NCBI GenBank assembly: GCA_031280685.1
Contig: JAITGM010000007.1
Span: 1 to 64,000 of the forward strand
DNA length: 64,000 bases
Direction of reading: 5' to 3'
Source: Christensenellaceae bacterium
GTDB taxonomy: Bacteria > Bacillota > Clostridia > Christensenellales > UBA1750
Shown: positions 55,461 to 64,000 of the stretch, in pieces
How the letters are laid out: every line of letters starts with the position of its first letter
Position numbering within the stretch: position 1 is the stretch's first letter
Notes under the pieces: generated by a model
Databases searched by the model: none
What the model was told of the DNA's origin: nothing
What the model saw: the letters and a program-made list of their open reading frames with translations, nothing else
Translations under genes and position numbers: made by a program

Positions 55461-56449
55461 AAGTGAAAAATAGGCGCATCGTTGAAGCATGGAACAAAAC
55501 CGATCCCAGCATCGAGGCCGAGCGCCGTATGCTTGACGGCATTCTCGCCGACGCGCACCGCATAAACGCCGCAAACAGAAAGGAAGATTTTATGCAAAAG
55601 CAACCCGTTTATAAATACAGGCCGCATCGTCGTTTCGCGGCCGTGGTGATCGCGGCCCTGCTCATGTTGGCCCTTGCAGGAACGGCATTCGCCATCTATC
55701 GTTTCTGCATGAAGGACTTGGCCGGCCCAACTTCGCAGATCGGCGCGGAAGAAGTACGCACCCTTTCCTTAAACGGGCTGAAAGGATCCCCGGAATATGA
55801 AGCCGCGCAGGAATGGGAAGCCCACATCCACGCTTGGTATGCCGCGGGGGAAAATTTAGCCGCGCCAGATTTGGTTCCCGATGCGTATTCCGAATACAAC
55901 GCGTTCTCGCGGGAGGCCAAGGGCACTCTGGATGGGATTTTGCAGAAATACGGTCTGAAAATGCACGCGGCCCCGGTTGACCTGAGCTCCCTTGATGCGC
56001 TCTATTCCGCGCTAGGGGTCAGCGGTTTTATGCCCGCAGCGGGCAGTAACGGGGAATACCCCGTCAGCGGCAGGCTCTATGAGGACGCCACCTTTAGTTT
56101 TAACAGCGCTGCCGCATTGCCTTCTGGCGTTGATCTGCGCTACCAGTTCTATCGCTTCGCGAAAGGCTCCCTAACGCGCACGGGCTTCCTGATTGCCGAT
56201 GCCGATGCCTTGGATGAATGGACATACCCCACCGCGGGCGGCGTGAACGTTCTTCTGGCCATCGGGGCGAACAAATCCATACTGGCCGCAGATCTTGATA
56301 ATGGGTTTGTGTTTATAAACGTCCTCGCCGGCACGGAAAACGGCAATATCAACGCGAATTCCTTCGGCGCAAAAGCAATCACGAAGGCCGACCTTGAAGC
56401 CTTCGCCGACAGCTTTGGCTTTCCCGTGATAGACAGCTTGGCAAAATAA
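55457..56449 (+). CDS. Membrane protein, probable anti-sigma factor partner (DUF4179-like context)
   Basis: Translationally overlaps sigma gene; cytosolic N-term, single TM FAAVVIAALLMLALAGTAFAIY, extracytoplasmic C-term. Confidence 0.7.
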   Translation: MKVKNRRIVEAWNKTDPSIEAERRMLDGILADAHRINAANRKEDFMQKQPVYKYRPHRRFAAVVIAALLMLALAGTAFAIYRFCMKDLAGPTSQIGAEEVRTLSLNGLKGSPEYEAAQEWEAHIHAWYAAGENLAAPDLVPDAYSEYNAFSREAKGTLDGILQKYGLKMHAAPVDLSSLDALYSALGVSGFMPAAGSNGEYPVSGRLYEDATFSFNSAAALPSGVDLRYQFYRFAKGSLTRTGFLIADADALDEWTYPTAGGVNVLLAIGANKSILAADLDNGFVFINVLAGTENGNINANSFGAKAITKADLEAFADSFGFPVIDSLAK

Positions 56450-56506
56450 GCGGCAAAAGCGCTGCGTCCCCTTGAATGCAGCGGCTCGGCTCGCGCCTTC
56501 GGGGGC

Positions 56507-56620
56507 GATCCCCGGAGGCATAGCCTCCGGGGATCGGCGGGCGGGCGAACGCCTTCGCGCCGAGGGCCTTCGGGCTGCATGGCATGGATCTGGCCTCTGC
56601 CTCGGCGCAAAACCGCCCGC
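56507..56620. other. Structured GC-rich intergenic element (possible RNA structure)
   Basis: Perfect hairpin GATCCCCGGAGGC-ATA-GCCTCCGGGGATC (56507-56535) followed by nested stems GCGGGCGG/CCGCCCGC (56537-56544/56613-56620) and GCGCCGAGG/CCTCGGCGC (56557-56565/56600-56608). Confidence 0.6.
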
Positions 56621-56746
56621 GCAAGTAAAGAATTGACGCCATAAAACATGGCAGCGCTGCCGAACTTCGTCTTTGCCCTCATATTTCTTCCCAAAAACGG
56701 CAATGCTCTTTGAAAGGAATGGTTTTTAGGAGGGAATAAAGAGAAT

Positions 56747-59020
56747 ATGAAGGCGATCATCATGGCGGGCGGCAGCGGGCAAAGGCTGCGGCCCCTTACC
56801 TGCCTGATTCCAAAGCCTATGGTGCCCCTTCTGGGCAAGCCCGTGATGGAATACGCCGTGGAGGCGCTCGAAGGCCTGGGTCTGAATGGCATCGGCGCCA
56901 CGCTGGCCTACCGCGCGGAGGAGATTCAGCGCCATTTTGGCGAAAGGCTGCACTATTTCATCGAAGAAAGCCCCATGGGCACGGCAGGCAGCCTGCGCCT
57001 TGCCAAGGATTTTTTAAACGAGCGCTTTTTGGTCGTTTCGGGCGACGCGCTGACCGATATTGACCTGGCCGCGGCCCTAGCCTTCCATGAGGAGAAAAAG
57101 GCGCTTGCCACGCTGGTGCTAAAACAGGTCGAGATTCCGCTGGAATACGGCGTGGCGCTCTGCGACGCGGAGGGGCGCATTCAGCGCTTCTTCGAAAAGC
57201 CGGGCTGGAGCCAGGTCTTTTCGGATATGGCCAACACCGGCATTTACATTCTGGAGCCAGAGGTCCTCGAGCTGATTCCTCCCGAAGGCCACTATGATTT
57301 CGGCAAGCAGCTCTTCCCCAAGATGCTGGATGAAAATATGGGCCTGTATGGCTACGCGGCGGAGGGCTACTGGTGCGACATCGGCGATAGCGAGGTCTAT
57401 CGCCAGGCGCATTTCGATGGGCTGGACGGCAAGATCCGCGGCCTTACACCCTTGGTTGAGGAGGGCGCGCTCATCGAGGAGGGCGCGGAGCTGATCGAGC
57501 CGGTTTGGATCGGGAAGGGCGCCGAAATCGCGGCCGGGGCCATGATCGGGCCCTACGCGGTGATCGGGCGCGGGGCGCGGGTGCGCGGCGGGGCCTCGAT
57601 CAAGCATAGCGTGCTCTGGGAGCATGCGCTGGCCGCCGAGCACGCGGAGCTGCGCGGCTGCCTGGTCTTGGACGGCGCGCGCGCCCTGCGCGGGGCGCAG
57701 GCCTATAGGGGAGCGGTTCTGGGCAGCGGTGCCCTGCTGGGCGAAAACGCGGTTTTGCAGGATGGCGCGCTGGTCTGGCCGCACAGCGAAGTGGCAGCCG
57801 GAGCGCGGGTGAGCGGCCAGCTACGCCCTAGCTTTGCCGGGCCGGTTTGGCTGGCCAGGGGGCTGCACGCGGGGGGGCTTTTGGAGCCTGCGCTGCTCGT
57901 GAGCCTGGGACGCGCCCTGGCCCTCTCGCTCAAGGGACCCTGCTTTGCCCTTGGCAGCGATGGAAGCGGCGCCGCAAGCCTCGCCCTGCAGGCCCTTGCG
58001 GCCGGCCTCTCCTCAGGTGGGCTGGCGCCCGCCCTGGCCGGGGAGCTCAGCCCGGCCGCGCTGCGCATGGCCCTTGAGGAGCAGGACGGCGCGGGCGCAG
58101 CCTACTGTGCGCTGCGCGGGGGGCGGCTCTGCGTGGATCTCTATGGGCCCGACGGGCTGGAACTGCCGCTTTCGGCGCGGCGCGGCCTGCAAAGCGGCTT
58201 TTCGCGCCTGGAAGGCGCGCCGCTTGCGCTTGAGGAACTGCCTAAGCCCCTGCTGCTTTCCGGCATCACAGCGCTGCGGCTCATTCGCTTGACGCTGCTG
58301 GCCGATTTGAACCGCCAGCCGGGGCGTGCGCGGCTTGAAACCCCGGCGGGGCCGCTTTCGGCCGAAGCCGCGCTGCTCTTTGAGCCACGGGGGCTGATCG
58401 CGGCGCGGGTTTCAGATGACGGCGAAAGCCTTGCCCTAAGCGATGAGGGCGGCACGGCGGTGCCCGCCGAGCAGCTCCCCCTGCTTTGGGCCGCGGTGGC
58501 GCACCACTTCACCCCCGGCGCGCCCTTGCTTGGCACTTGGGCAGATTCTATGGGCCTTGAAGCGCTGGCCGGGGAATACGGCGTAGAGCTTCGGCGCTGC
58601 GCGCCCGGACGCGGGCAGCTTATGCAGCTCTGCCGCGACCACCCAGTTTATTTCGCCCTGTTCTTTGATGCCATCGCGGCGCTGGCACTGCTGCTGCGCG
58701 CGCTGGACGGCATGGGCCTGGAGCTGCGCGCCCTATTGAAAACCTTGCCCCAAACCTTTCGGCGCGCCCGGCGCTTCCCCTGCATGAACGCCCAAAAGGG
58801 GCGCGCGCTGCGCCTTGCGGCCGACCGGCTGCGCGGTGCGGATTCGCGGATGGAAAACGGCATTCTCGTCCGGCACGGGGCCAGGGGCTGGGCGCTGATC
58901 GTCCCCGAGGAAGACAGCGAGGAGTTCAGCGTGATCTGCGAGGCGATGAGCATGGAATTTGCAGATGAGCTGCTCGCGGATTACGCCAAGCTGGTGGGCG
59001 AGAGCATTCAGGGCCTTTAG
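56747..59020 (+). CDS. NDP-sugar (mannose-1-phosphate) pyrophosphorylase fused to left-handed beta-helix and phosphomutase-like domain
   Basis: MKAIIMAGGSGQRLRPLTCLIPKPMVPLLGKPVMEYAVEAL; hexapeptide region (IGKGAEIAAGAMIGPYAVIGRGARVRGG..); ~400-aa phosphomutase-like C-term. Confidence 0.9.
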   Translation: MKAIIMAGGSGQRLRPLTCLIPKPMVPLLGKPVMEYAVEALEGLGLNGIGATLAYRAEEIQRHFGERLHYFIEESPMGTAGSLRLAKDFLNERFLVVSGDALTDIDLAAALAFHEEKKALATLVLKQVEIPLEYGVALCDAEGRIQRFFEKPGWSQVFSDMANTGIYILEPEVLELIPPEGHYDFGKQLFPKMLDENMGLYGYAAEGYWCDIGDSEVYRQAHFDGLDGKIRGLTPLVEEGALIEEGAELIEPVWIGKGAEIAAGAMIGPYAVIGRGARVRGGASIKHSVLWEHALAAEHAELRGCLVLDGARALRGAQAYRGAVLGSGALLGENAVLQDGALVWPHSEVAAGARVSGQLRPSFAGPVWLARGLHAGGLLEPALLVSLGRALALSLKGPCFALGSDGSGAASLALQALAAGLSSGGLAPALAGELSPAALRMALEEQDGAGAAYCALRGGRLCVDLYGPDGLELPLSARRGLQSGFSRLEGAPLALEELPKPLLLSGITALRLIRLTLLADLNRQPGRARLETPAGPLSAEAALLFEPRGLIAARVSDDGESLALSDEGGTAVPAEQLPLLWAAVAHHFTPGAPLLGTWADSMGLEALAGEYGVELRRCAPGRGQLMQLCRDHPVYFALFFDAIAALALLLRALDGMGLELRALLKTLPQTFRRARRFPCMNAQKGRALRLAADRLRGADSRMENGILVRHGARGWALIVPEEDSEEFSVICEAMSMEFADELLADYAKLVGESIQGL

Positions 59021-59037
59021 CCCCCTTATAAGGCCCG

Positions 59038-59075
59038 GCGAAGGCCCCGCTCCTTTGGCTGAGCGGGGCCTTCGC
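59038..59075 (+). terminator. Long hairpin after pyrophosphorylase gene
   Basis: GCGAAGGCCCCGCTC-CTTTGGCT-GAGCGGGGCCTTCGC. Confidence 0.6.
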
Positions 59076-59098
59076 GACGGATTGGGCCCCGAAGGGAG

Positions 59099-59127
59099 TT
59101 GCAAAAGGGCCCGCTTTAGCGTATACT
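59099..59127 (+). promoter_or_regulatory. Promoter TTGCAA-17-TATACT for RNase J transcript
   Basis: -35 59099-59104, -10 59122-59127. Confidence 0.7.
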
Positions 59128-59365
59128 CATTAAAATAGGATTTTTACGGGCAGTTTGCATCCAGCGCTCGCCTGCCGTTTGCCGGGAAATCCCTTCCCGT
59201 TTCCCCGAGCCAAGAAGGGGCTTGACGCGGGGCCAAAGCAGGCGCACGATGGAACCTTTCGAGGGACTGTCCCGTCTAAATACGTCCAAAAAGCCATGAA
59301 AACCATTAAAAAAGGAGGAGTTGTCACAAACAGGCCAGGCTTATTTGTGCAACGCAAAAGCAAAT

Positions 59366-61504
59366 ATGAGCGAAAACGATCAAACCAACCGCCCCGGTAG
59401 GGGGCAGAGCAAGGGCGAGGGCCAAAAGCCCGCCCAGCCCCCAAAGAAGAAGGAGGGCGAGGCGCCCGCCAACAGGGCCATGAAGGCCATTGCCGCGCTG
59501 GCCGGTAAGGCGCGCGGGCCAAAACCTGAGGCCAGGCAGGCCCAGCCCGCCGCGGCAAAGCCCAGGGGCGAGGCCGCCCCCAAAGCGGAGGAAGCGAGCG
59601 CTAAGCGGCCGCCTTCCACGCGGGGGGAGGCTTTAATCGCGCCCAAAGAGGGCCAGCGGCACCGCCCCGCGCAGAACCGCAATTCCGTAAAGGCCAACGT
59701 GCGCCAGGAGGCGCGCGAAGAAAGCCCGGCGGCGCCAAGCCCCCAGCCCCAAAGGCGCAGGCCCCCGCAAAGGCAGCAGGCCAAGCCAAAAACCCCTGCG
59801 GAGCAGCCAAAAACGCCGGCTCTGTCCACTTCCTCGCGCGGCAAGCTCAAGATCATTTTCCTGGGCGGCGTGGAAGAGATCGGCAAGAACATCACCGTGC
59901 TCGAATTCGCGGATGATATCGTGATCGTAGACTGCGGCTCGATCTTCCCCAAAGAAGACCTGCTGGGCATTGATCTGGTCATCCCCGATGTGAGCTATTT
60001 GCAGCGCAACCGCGAAAAAATCCGCGGCATTCTGGTCACACACGGGCACGAAGATCACATCGGCGCCATCCCTTACGTGGTCAAAATGCTGGGCGGCGTC
60101 GTGCCCATCTACGCAAGCTCGCTGACCCTGGCGCTCATCGAAAACAAGCTCAAGGAGCACCGCGCCGCGCCCAACGCGGCGCTGCACACGGTCGCCCCAG
60201 GCAGCCACGTAAACCTGGGCTCGACCCTGCAGGCGGACTTCATCCGCATGACGCATTCCATCACCGGTGCGCTGGCTATCGCCATCAAGACCCCCATGGG
60301 CCTGGTGGTCGCCACCGGCGACTTCAAGGTGGATTTGACCCCCGTGGATGGCGAAAGGATGGATTTGGCCAAGTTCGCCTCCCTCGGGCAGGAGGGCGTT
60401 TTGGCCCTTTTGATGGATTCGACCAACGCCGAGCGCCCAGGCTTTACCATGAGCGAGAAGAGCGTGGGCGAAACCTTCGACGGGCTCTTCCCTCGGGCCG
60501 CGGGGCGCATCATCGTCGCGATGTTCGCTTCGAACGTGCACAGGGTGCAGCAGGTCATCGATTCCGCGGCCAAATACGGCCGCAAGGTCTGCCTGACCGG
60601 CCGCTCGATGGTCAATGTTTCGGGCATCGCCCGCCAATTGGGCGAGCTTCGCATCCCCCAGGGGATTTTGATCGACATCGACGACCTGGATCGTTACCCT
60701 GACGACGAAATCGTCGTCATTACCACCGGAAGCCAGGGCGAGCAAATGAGCGGGCTTACGCGCATGGCCTTTTCTGAGCACCGCAAGCTCGATATCCGCG
60801 GGAGCGACATGGTGGTTCTGTCAGCCCACCCCATCCCGGGCAACGAGCTTAGCGTTTCCCGCGTGGTCGATCAGCTCTTGCGCAAGGGCGCCAACGTCAT
60901 CTACGAATCCCTAGCGGAAGTCCACGTTTCCGGCCACGCCTGCCAAGAGGAATTAAAGCTCATGCACGCGCTGCTCAAGCCCAAGTTCTTCATCCCCGTG
61001 CACGGCGAATACCGCATGCTCTCCATCCACAAGGGGCTCGCCATCGCCATGGGCACGCCCGAAGAAAACATCTACGTGCCCAAGCTGGGCGACTGCCTGG
61101 AATTGAGCCGCGAAAGCATGCAGCTAGGCCCGCAGGTGCCCGCAGGCGCCGTTTTGGTCGATGGACTTGGTGTGGGCGACGTGGGCAATGTCGTCCTGCG
61201 TGACCGCAAGCATCTCTCGCAAGATGGGCTGATCATCGTGGTCGTCGGCATCGAAAAAACGACCAAAACCATCATCTCCGGCCCCGAAATCATCTCGCGC
61301 GGTTTCGTTTACGTGCGCGAGAACGAGGCGCTCATGGATGAGGCCCAGGCGCGGGCGCAAACCAGCATCGAAAGCTGCCTTGGCGAGAGTGAAAGGGTCG
61401 ATTGGTCCGGCCTGAAAACCCGCCTGCGCGACGACATGCACGACTTTCTTTACCAAAAGACCAAGCGCAGCCCGATGGTGCTGCCCGTCGTGCTTGAAAC
61501 CTAG
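59366..61504 (+). CDS. rnj: Ribonuclease J with long basic disordered N-terminal extension
   Basis: Core IIFLGGVEEIGKNITVLEFADDIVIVDCGSIFPKEDLLGIDLVIPD; THGHEDHIGAIPYVVK; beta-CASP; start ambiguous (TTG 59321 or ATG 59366). Confidence 0.93.
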   Translation: MSENDQTNRPGRGQSKGEGQKPAQPPKKKEGEAPANRAMKAIAALAGKARGPKPEARQAQPAAAKPRGEAAPKAEEASAKRPPSTRGEALIAPKEGQRHRPAQNRNSVKANVRQEAREESPAAPSPQPQRRRPPQRQQAKPKTPAEQPKTPALSTSSRGKLKIIFLGGVEEIGKNITVLEFADDIVIVDCGSIFPKEDLLGIDLVIPDVSYLQRNREKIRGILVTHGHEDHIGAIPYVVKMLGGVVPIYASSLTLALIENKLKEHRAAPNAALHTVAPGSHVNLGSTLQADFIRMTHSITGALAIAIKTPMGLVVATGDFKVDLTPVDGERMDLAKFASLGQEGVLALLMDSTNAERPGFTMSEKSVGETFDGLFPRAAGRIIVAMFASNVHRVQQVIDSAAKYGRKVCLTGRSMVNVSGIARQLGELRIPQGILIDIDDLDRYPDDEIVVITTGSQGEQMSGLTRMAFSEHRKLDIRGSDMVVLSAHPIPGNELSVSRVVDQLLRKGANVIYESLAEVHVSGHACQEELKLMHALLKPKFFIPVHGEYRMLSIHKGLAIAMGTPEENIYVPKLGDCLELSRESMQLGPQVPAGAVLVDGLGVGDVGNVVLRDRKHLSQDGLIIVVVGIEKTTKTIISGPEIISRGFVYVRENEALMDEAQARAQTSIESCLGESERVDWSGLKTRLRDDMHDFLYQKTKRSPMVLPVVLET

Positions 61505-61525
61505 GCAAAGAAGGAGTGTGCGGCC

Positions 61526-61876
61526 GTGAGCGTCTACGATATGGCTCATTCCCTGGCTGCGGAGCTGAAAAAGAGCCCCGAGTACCTCGACTACATCCGC
61601 CTGAAGGAAATTGCCGAGCAGAACGAAACCCAAAAGGCGCTGCTGGGCGAATATAAAAAGCTGCAGTTTCAGCTCCAGGTTGCGATGGCGGGCGGCGGCG
61701 CGCCGGATCCGAACGAGATGGAGCGGCTGCAGAAGATCAGCGCGGTCTTGCAGATGAGCGCTGAGGCGGGCCAGTATATGCTGGCCGAGTTCCGCTTCCA
61801 GCGGATGCTGGCCGATATTTACAAGATCCTTGGCGAGGCCGCAGGGGTCGATCTGGATCTGCTCACCGGCAACTAA
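61526..61876 (+). CDS. YlbF family regulator
   Basis: MSVYDMAHSLAAELKKSPEYLDYIRLKE..; downstream of RNase J. Confidence 0.9.
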   Translation: MSVYDMAHSLAAELKKSPEYLDYIRLKEIAEQNETQKALLGEYKKLQFQLQVAMAGGGAPDPNEMERLQKISAVLQMSAEAGQYMLAEFRFQRMLADIYKILGEAAGVDLDLLTGN

Positions 61877-61953
61877 GCCGGACCGGCCCTCGTTTAAACT
61901 AAAAGCTGGCCGAAAAAGCCGCAGAAGCGATAGAAAAAGGTGGGATTTCCCCA

Positions 61954-63183
61954 ATGCCCAGGCGGGATGATTACGATTGGACTCAGGACGAGCCCCAGCA
62001 GGCCCCTCTTCAGGACGACGAGGAGCGGGAGCGCCTTCGCTGGTACGAGATCCTCTGGTTTCCGCTCAGGCCGCTGCTCATCTTCGCCACGGCGCTGCTG
62101 ATCGCGGCGGGCAGCATCATCAGCCTCTTCCTCTATAGCTACGAGCACTACGTCATGCCGGTCGATTCCGGCGACCTGCGCCCCGTCAAGCTCGTCATCA
62201 AGCGCGGCTCATCGATTTCTTCCATCGCGGCGCAGCTCAAGGATGCCGACCTCATCCGCAACAAGGGCGTGTTCCAATATCTTGCGGACTTTTCCGGCAA
62301 GGGCGGCAGGCTCAAGGCGGGCGAGTACGAGCTGAACCGCTCAATGTCGGTCACGGAGATCATGGCGGCCCTGGAAGCAGGCAGCGGCACCCTTGAGGTG
62401 ATGCGGTTCACCCTCGTCGAGGGCCTGACCATCGAGCAGATGGGCAAATCCCTGGTAGAGCAAGGCGTGTTTAAGGACGATAAGCGTTTTCTCGCCCTCT
62501 GCCGCGGCGGCGAAGCCTTCCGCGCGGAATTCCCCTTCGTGGACGAATTGCTAAATGCCGGCGTGAGCGGCCGCTTCTATGCCCTTGAGGGCCTTCTCTT
62601 CCCCGACAAATACGAGATCTATGTGGATTCGAGCGAGGAGCTGGTCATCGGCAAGCTGCTCAGCAGGATGAACCAGATCTATGGCGCCAGCTACGCCACG
62701 CGCGCCGGGGATCTGGGCCTTAACATGAATCAGGTCATTACGCTCGCCTCCCTCATCCAAAAAGAGGGCAAGCGCGCCAGCTTCGAAAGGGTTTCGGCGG
62801 TGTTCCACAACCGCCTGAGCCAAAACATGGCCCTGGGTGCCGACGTGACTATCCACTACGCCCTGGGCATCAACGATTTGGTCCTGAGCCAGTCGGCGCT
62901 CGATACCGAATCGCCCTACAATACTTATACCCACAAAGGCCTGCCCATCGGCCCTATCTGCAATCCCGGGCAAGAAACCATTGAGGCTGCCCTCTACCCG
63001 GACGATGAAACCCTCAGCGAAGGCTACCTCTACTTCACCCTTACCGATCCTGAAACCGGCGAGCTCGCCTTCTCAAAGACACTGAAGGAGCATAATAAGA
63101 TCGTCGAAGAATACCGCCCCCTTTGGGAGGAATACGACAAAAAGCGGAAGGAAACGGCCGCGGCCGCCTCCCCCGCGCCGTGA
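61954..63183 (+). CDS. mltG: Endolytic transglycosylase MltG
   Basis: N-terminal TM; ITLASLIQKEGKRASFERVSAVFHNRLSQNMALGADVTIHYALG..SPYNTYTHKGLPIGPICNPGQETIEAALYP. Confidence 0.96.
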   Translation: MPRRDDYDWTQDEPQQAPLQDDEERERLRWYEILWFPLRPLLIFATALLIAAGSIISLFLYSYEHYVMPVDSGDLRPVKLVIKRGSSISSIAAQLKDADLIRNKGVFQYLADFSGKGGRLKAGEYELNRSMSVTEIMAALEAGSGTLEVMRFTLVEGLTIEQMGKSLVEQGVFKDDKRFLALCRGGEAFRAEFPFVDELLNAGVSGRFYALEGLLFPDKYEIYVDSSEELVIGKLLSRMNQIYGASYATRAGDLGLNMNQVITLASLIQKEGKRASFERVSAVFHNRLSQNMALGADVTIHYALGINDLVLSQSALDTESPYNTYTHKGLPIGPICNPGQETIEAALYPDDETLSEGYLYFTLTDPETGELAFSKTLKEHNKIVEEYRPLWEEYDKKRKETAAAASPAP

Positions 63184-64000
63184 GCGCGCCGGAGCTTCTA
63201 GCCCCGGCCGGCGGGCCGCGCCAGCTCGCCGCTGCCCTGCGCTTTGGGGCGGATGCGGTCTACCTGGGCGGCAAGCAGTTCGGCCTGCGCGCCTTCGCGG
63301 GCAATTTCAGCGAGGAAGCCTTGGTTTCTGCCCTTGATCTGGCGCACAAGGCGGGCAAAAAGGCCTACGTGACCGTCAACGCCTTCCTTTATGAGCAAGA
63401 CCTGGAGCCCTGCGCGAAATGGCTTAGGCGCCTTTGCGATCTGGGGGCGGACGCGGCCATCGTTTCAGACCCGGCCGCCGTTCTGCTCGCCAGGCGCGAA
63501 GCCCCTTCCCTCCCCCTGCACCTTTCCACCCAGGCCAATACGCTCAACTCCATCAGCGCCGGGCACTTTCACGCGCTCGGCGTTTCGCGCGTCATCGCCG
63601 CGCGGGAACTGAGCCTTGAGCAGCTCGGTGCCTTGCGGCAAAACATCCCCGAAACCCTTCAAATCGAAAGCTTCGTGCACGGTGCCATTTGCGCCTCCTA
63701 CTCGGGGCGCTGCGTTCTCTCGAACCACCTCGCGGGGCGGGACGCCAACCAGGGCGCCTGCGCCCAGCCCTGCCGCTGGAAGTACGCCCTGGTCGAAGAA
63801 AAGCGCCCCGGGCAGTTTTTGCCCGTGTTCGAGGATGAATCGGGCAGCTACATCTACTCTGCGGACGATCTTTGCATGCTGGAGCACCTTACAGACCTTT
63901 TGGCGGCCGGCGTGTCGAGCTTCAAAATCGAAGGGCGCATGAAGAACGAATACTATGTGGCCCTTTCGGTTCTGGCCTACAGAAGGGCGCTCGACGCGGC
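63180..64000 (+). CDS. U32 family peptidase (3' truncated by window edge)
   Basis: GTG start overlapping mltG stop (GTGA); ELLAPAGGPRQLAAALRFGADAVYLGGKQFGLRAFAGNFS; ESFVHGAICASYSGRCVLSNHLAGRDANQGACAQPCRW. Confidence 0.95.
   Translation, partial: MSAPELLAPAGGPRQLAAALRFGADAVYLGGKQFGLRAFAGNFSEEALVSALDLAHKAGKKAYVTVNAFLYEQDLEPCAKWLRRLCDLGADAAIVSDPAAVLLARREAPSLPLHLSTQANTLNSISAGHFHALGVSRVIAARELSLEQLGALRQNIPETLQIESFVHGAICASYSGRCVLSNHLAGRDANQGACAQPCRWKYALVEEKRPGQFLPVFEDESGSYIYSADDLCMLEHLTDLLAAGVSSFKIEGRMKNEYYVALSVLAYRRALDA

Noticed and set aside
56456-56640. Simple rho-independent terminator of the sigma/anti-sigma operon
   Set aside because: No U-tract after the 13-bp hairpin and additional nested long-range stems; kept as a structured element instead.
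59633-60781. 382-aa antisense ORF inside RNase J
   Set aside because: Antisense shadow ORF; no RBS or motif, while RNase J is unambiguous.

Overview
High-GC chromosomal window from a spore-forming Firmicute/Clostridia-like bacterium. The lineage inference rests on Spo0A, a SPOCS/DUF3794-LysM protein, RNase J, YlbF, a T-box leader and ECF transporters; the exact taxon was not determined. Most of the window is ordinary chromosome: about 50 CDS covering metabolism, transport, translation (rplM-rpsI), cell wall, sporulation and RNA processing, plus one tRNA-Asn with a hicAB toxin-antitoxin module directly downstream. I found no rRNA, CRISPR array, prophage or intact transposase. The most notable signals are: (1) a T-box leader (candidate UGG specifier) ahead of a TrpP-like S-component gene in one operon with two ECF ATPases and EcfT; (2) a promoter - 37-codon hydrophobic ORF - strong terminator unit just ahead of an acetate-transporter-like gene, either a leader-peptide attenuator or an orphan small membrane protein; (3) GC-rich, highly structured intergenic elements, some sharing near-identical sequence; (4) a hicAB promoter with a perfect inverted repeat over its -35; (5) an NDP-sugar pyrophosphorylase fusion whose C-terminal phosphomutase-like domain seems to lack catalytic residues; (6) two multiply frameshifted pseudogenes, an FtsX permease and a secreted protein. 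No obvious multi-gene novel system is present. The better candidates are regulatory or RNA-level. All calls come from reading the sequence and translations; no database search was run.
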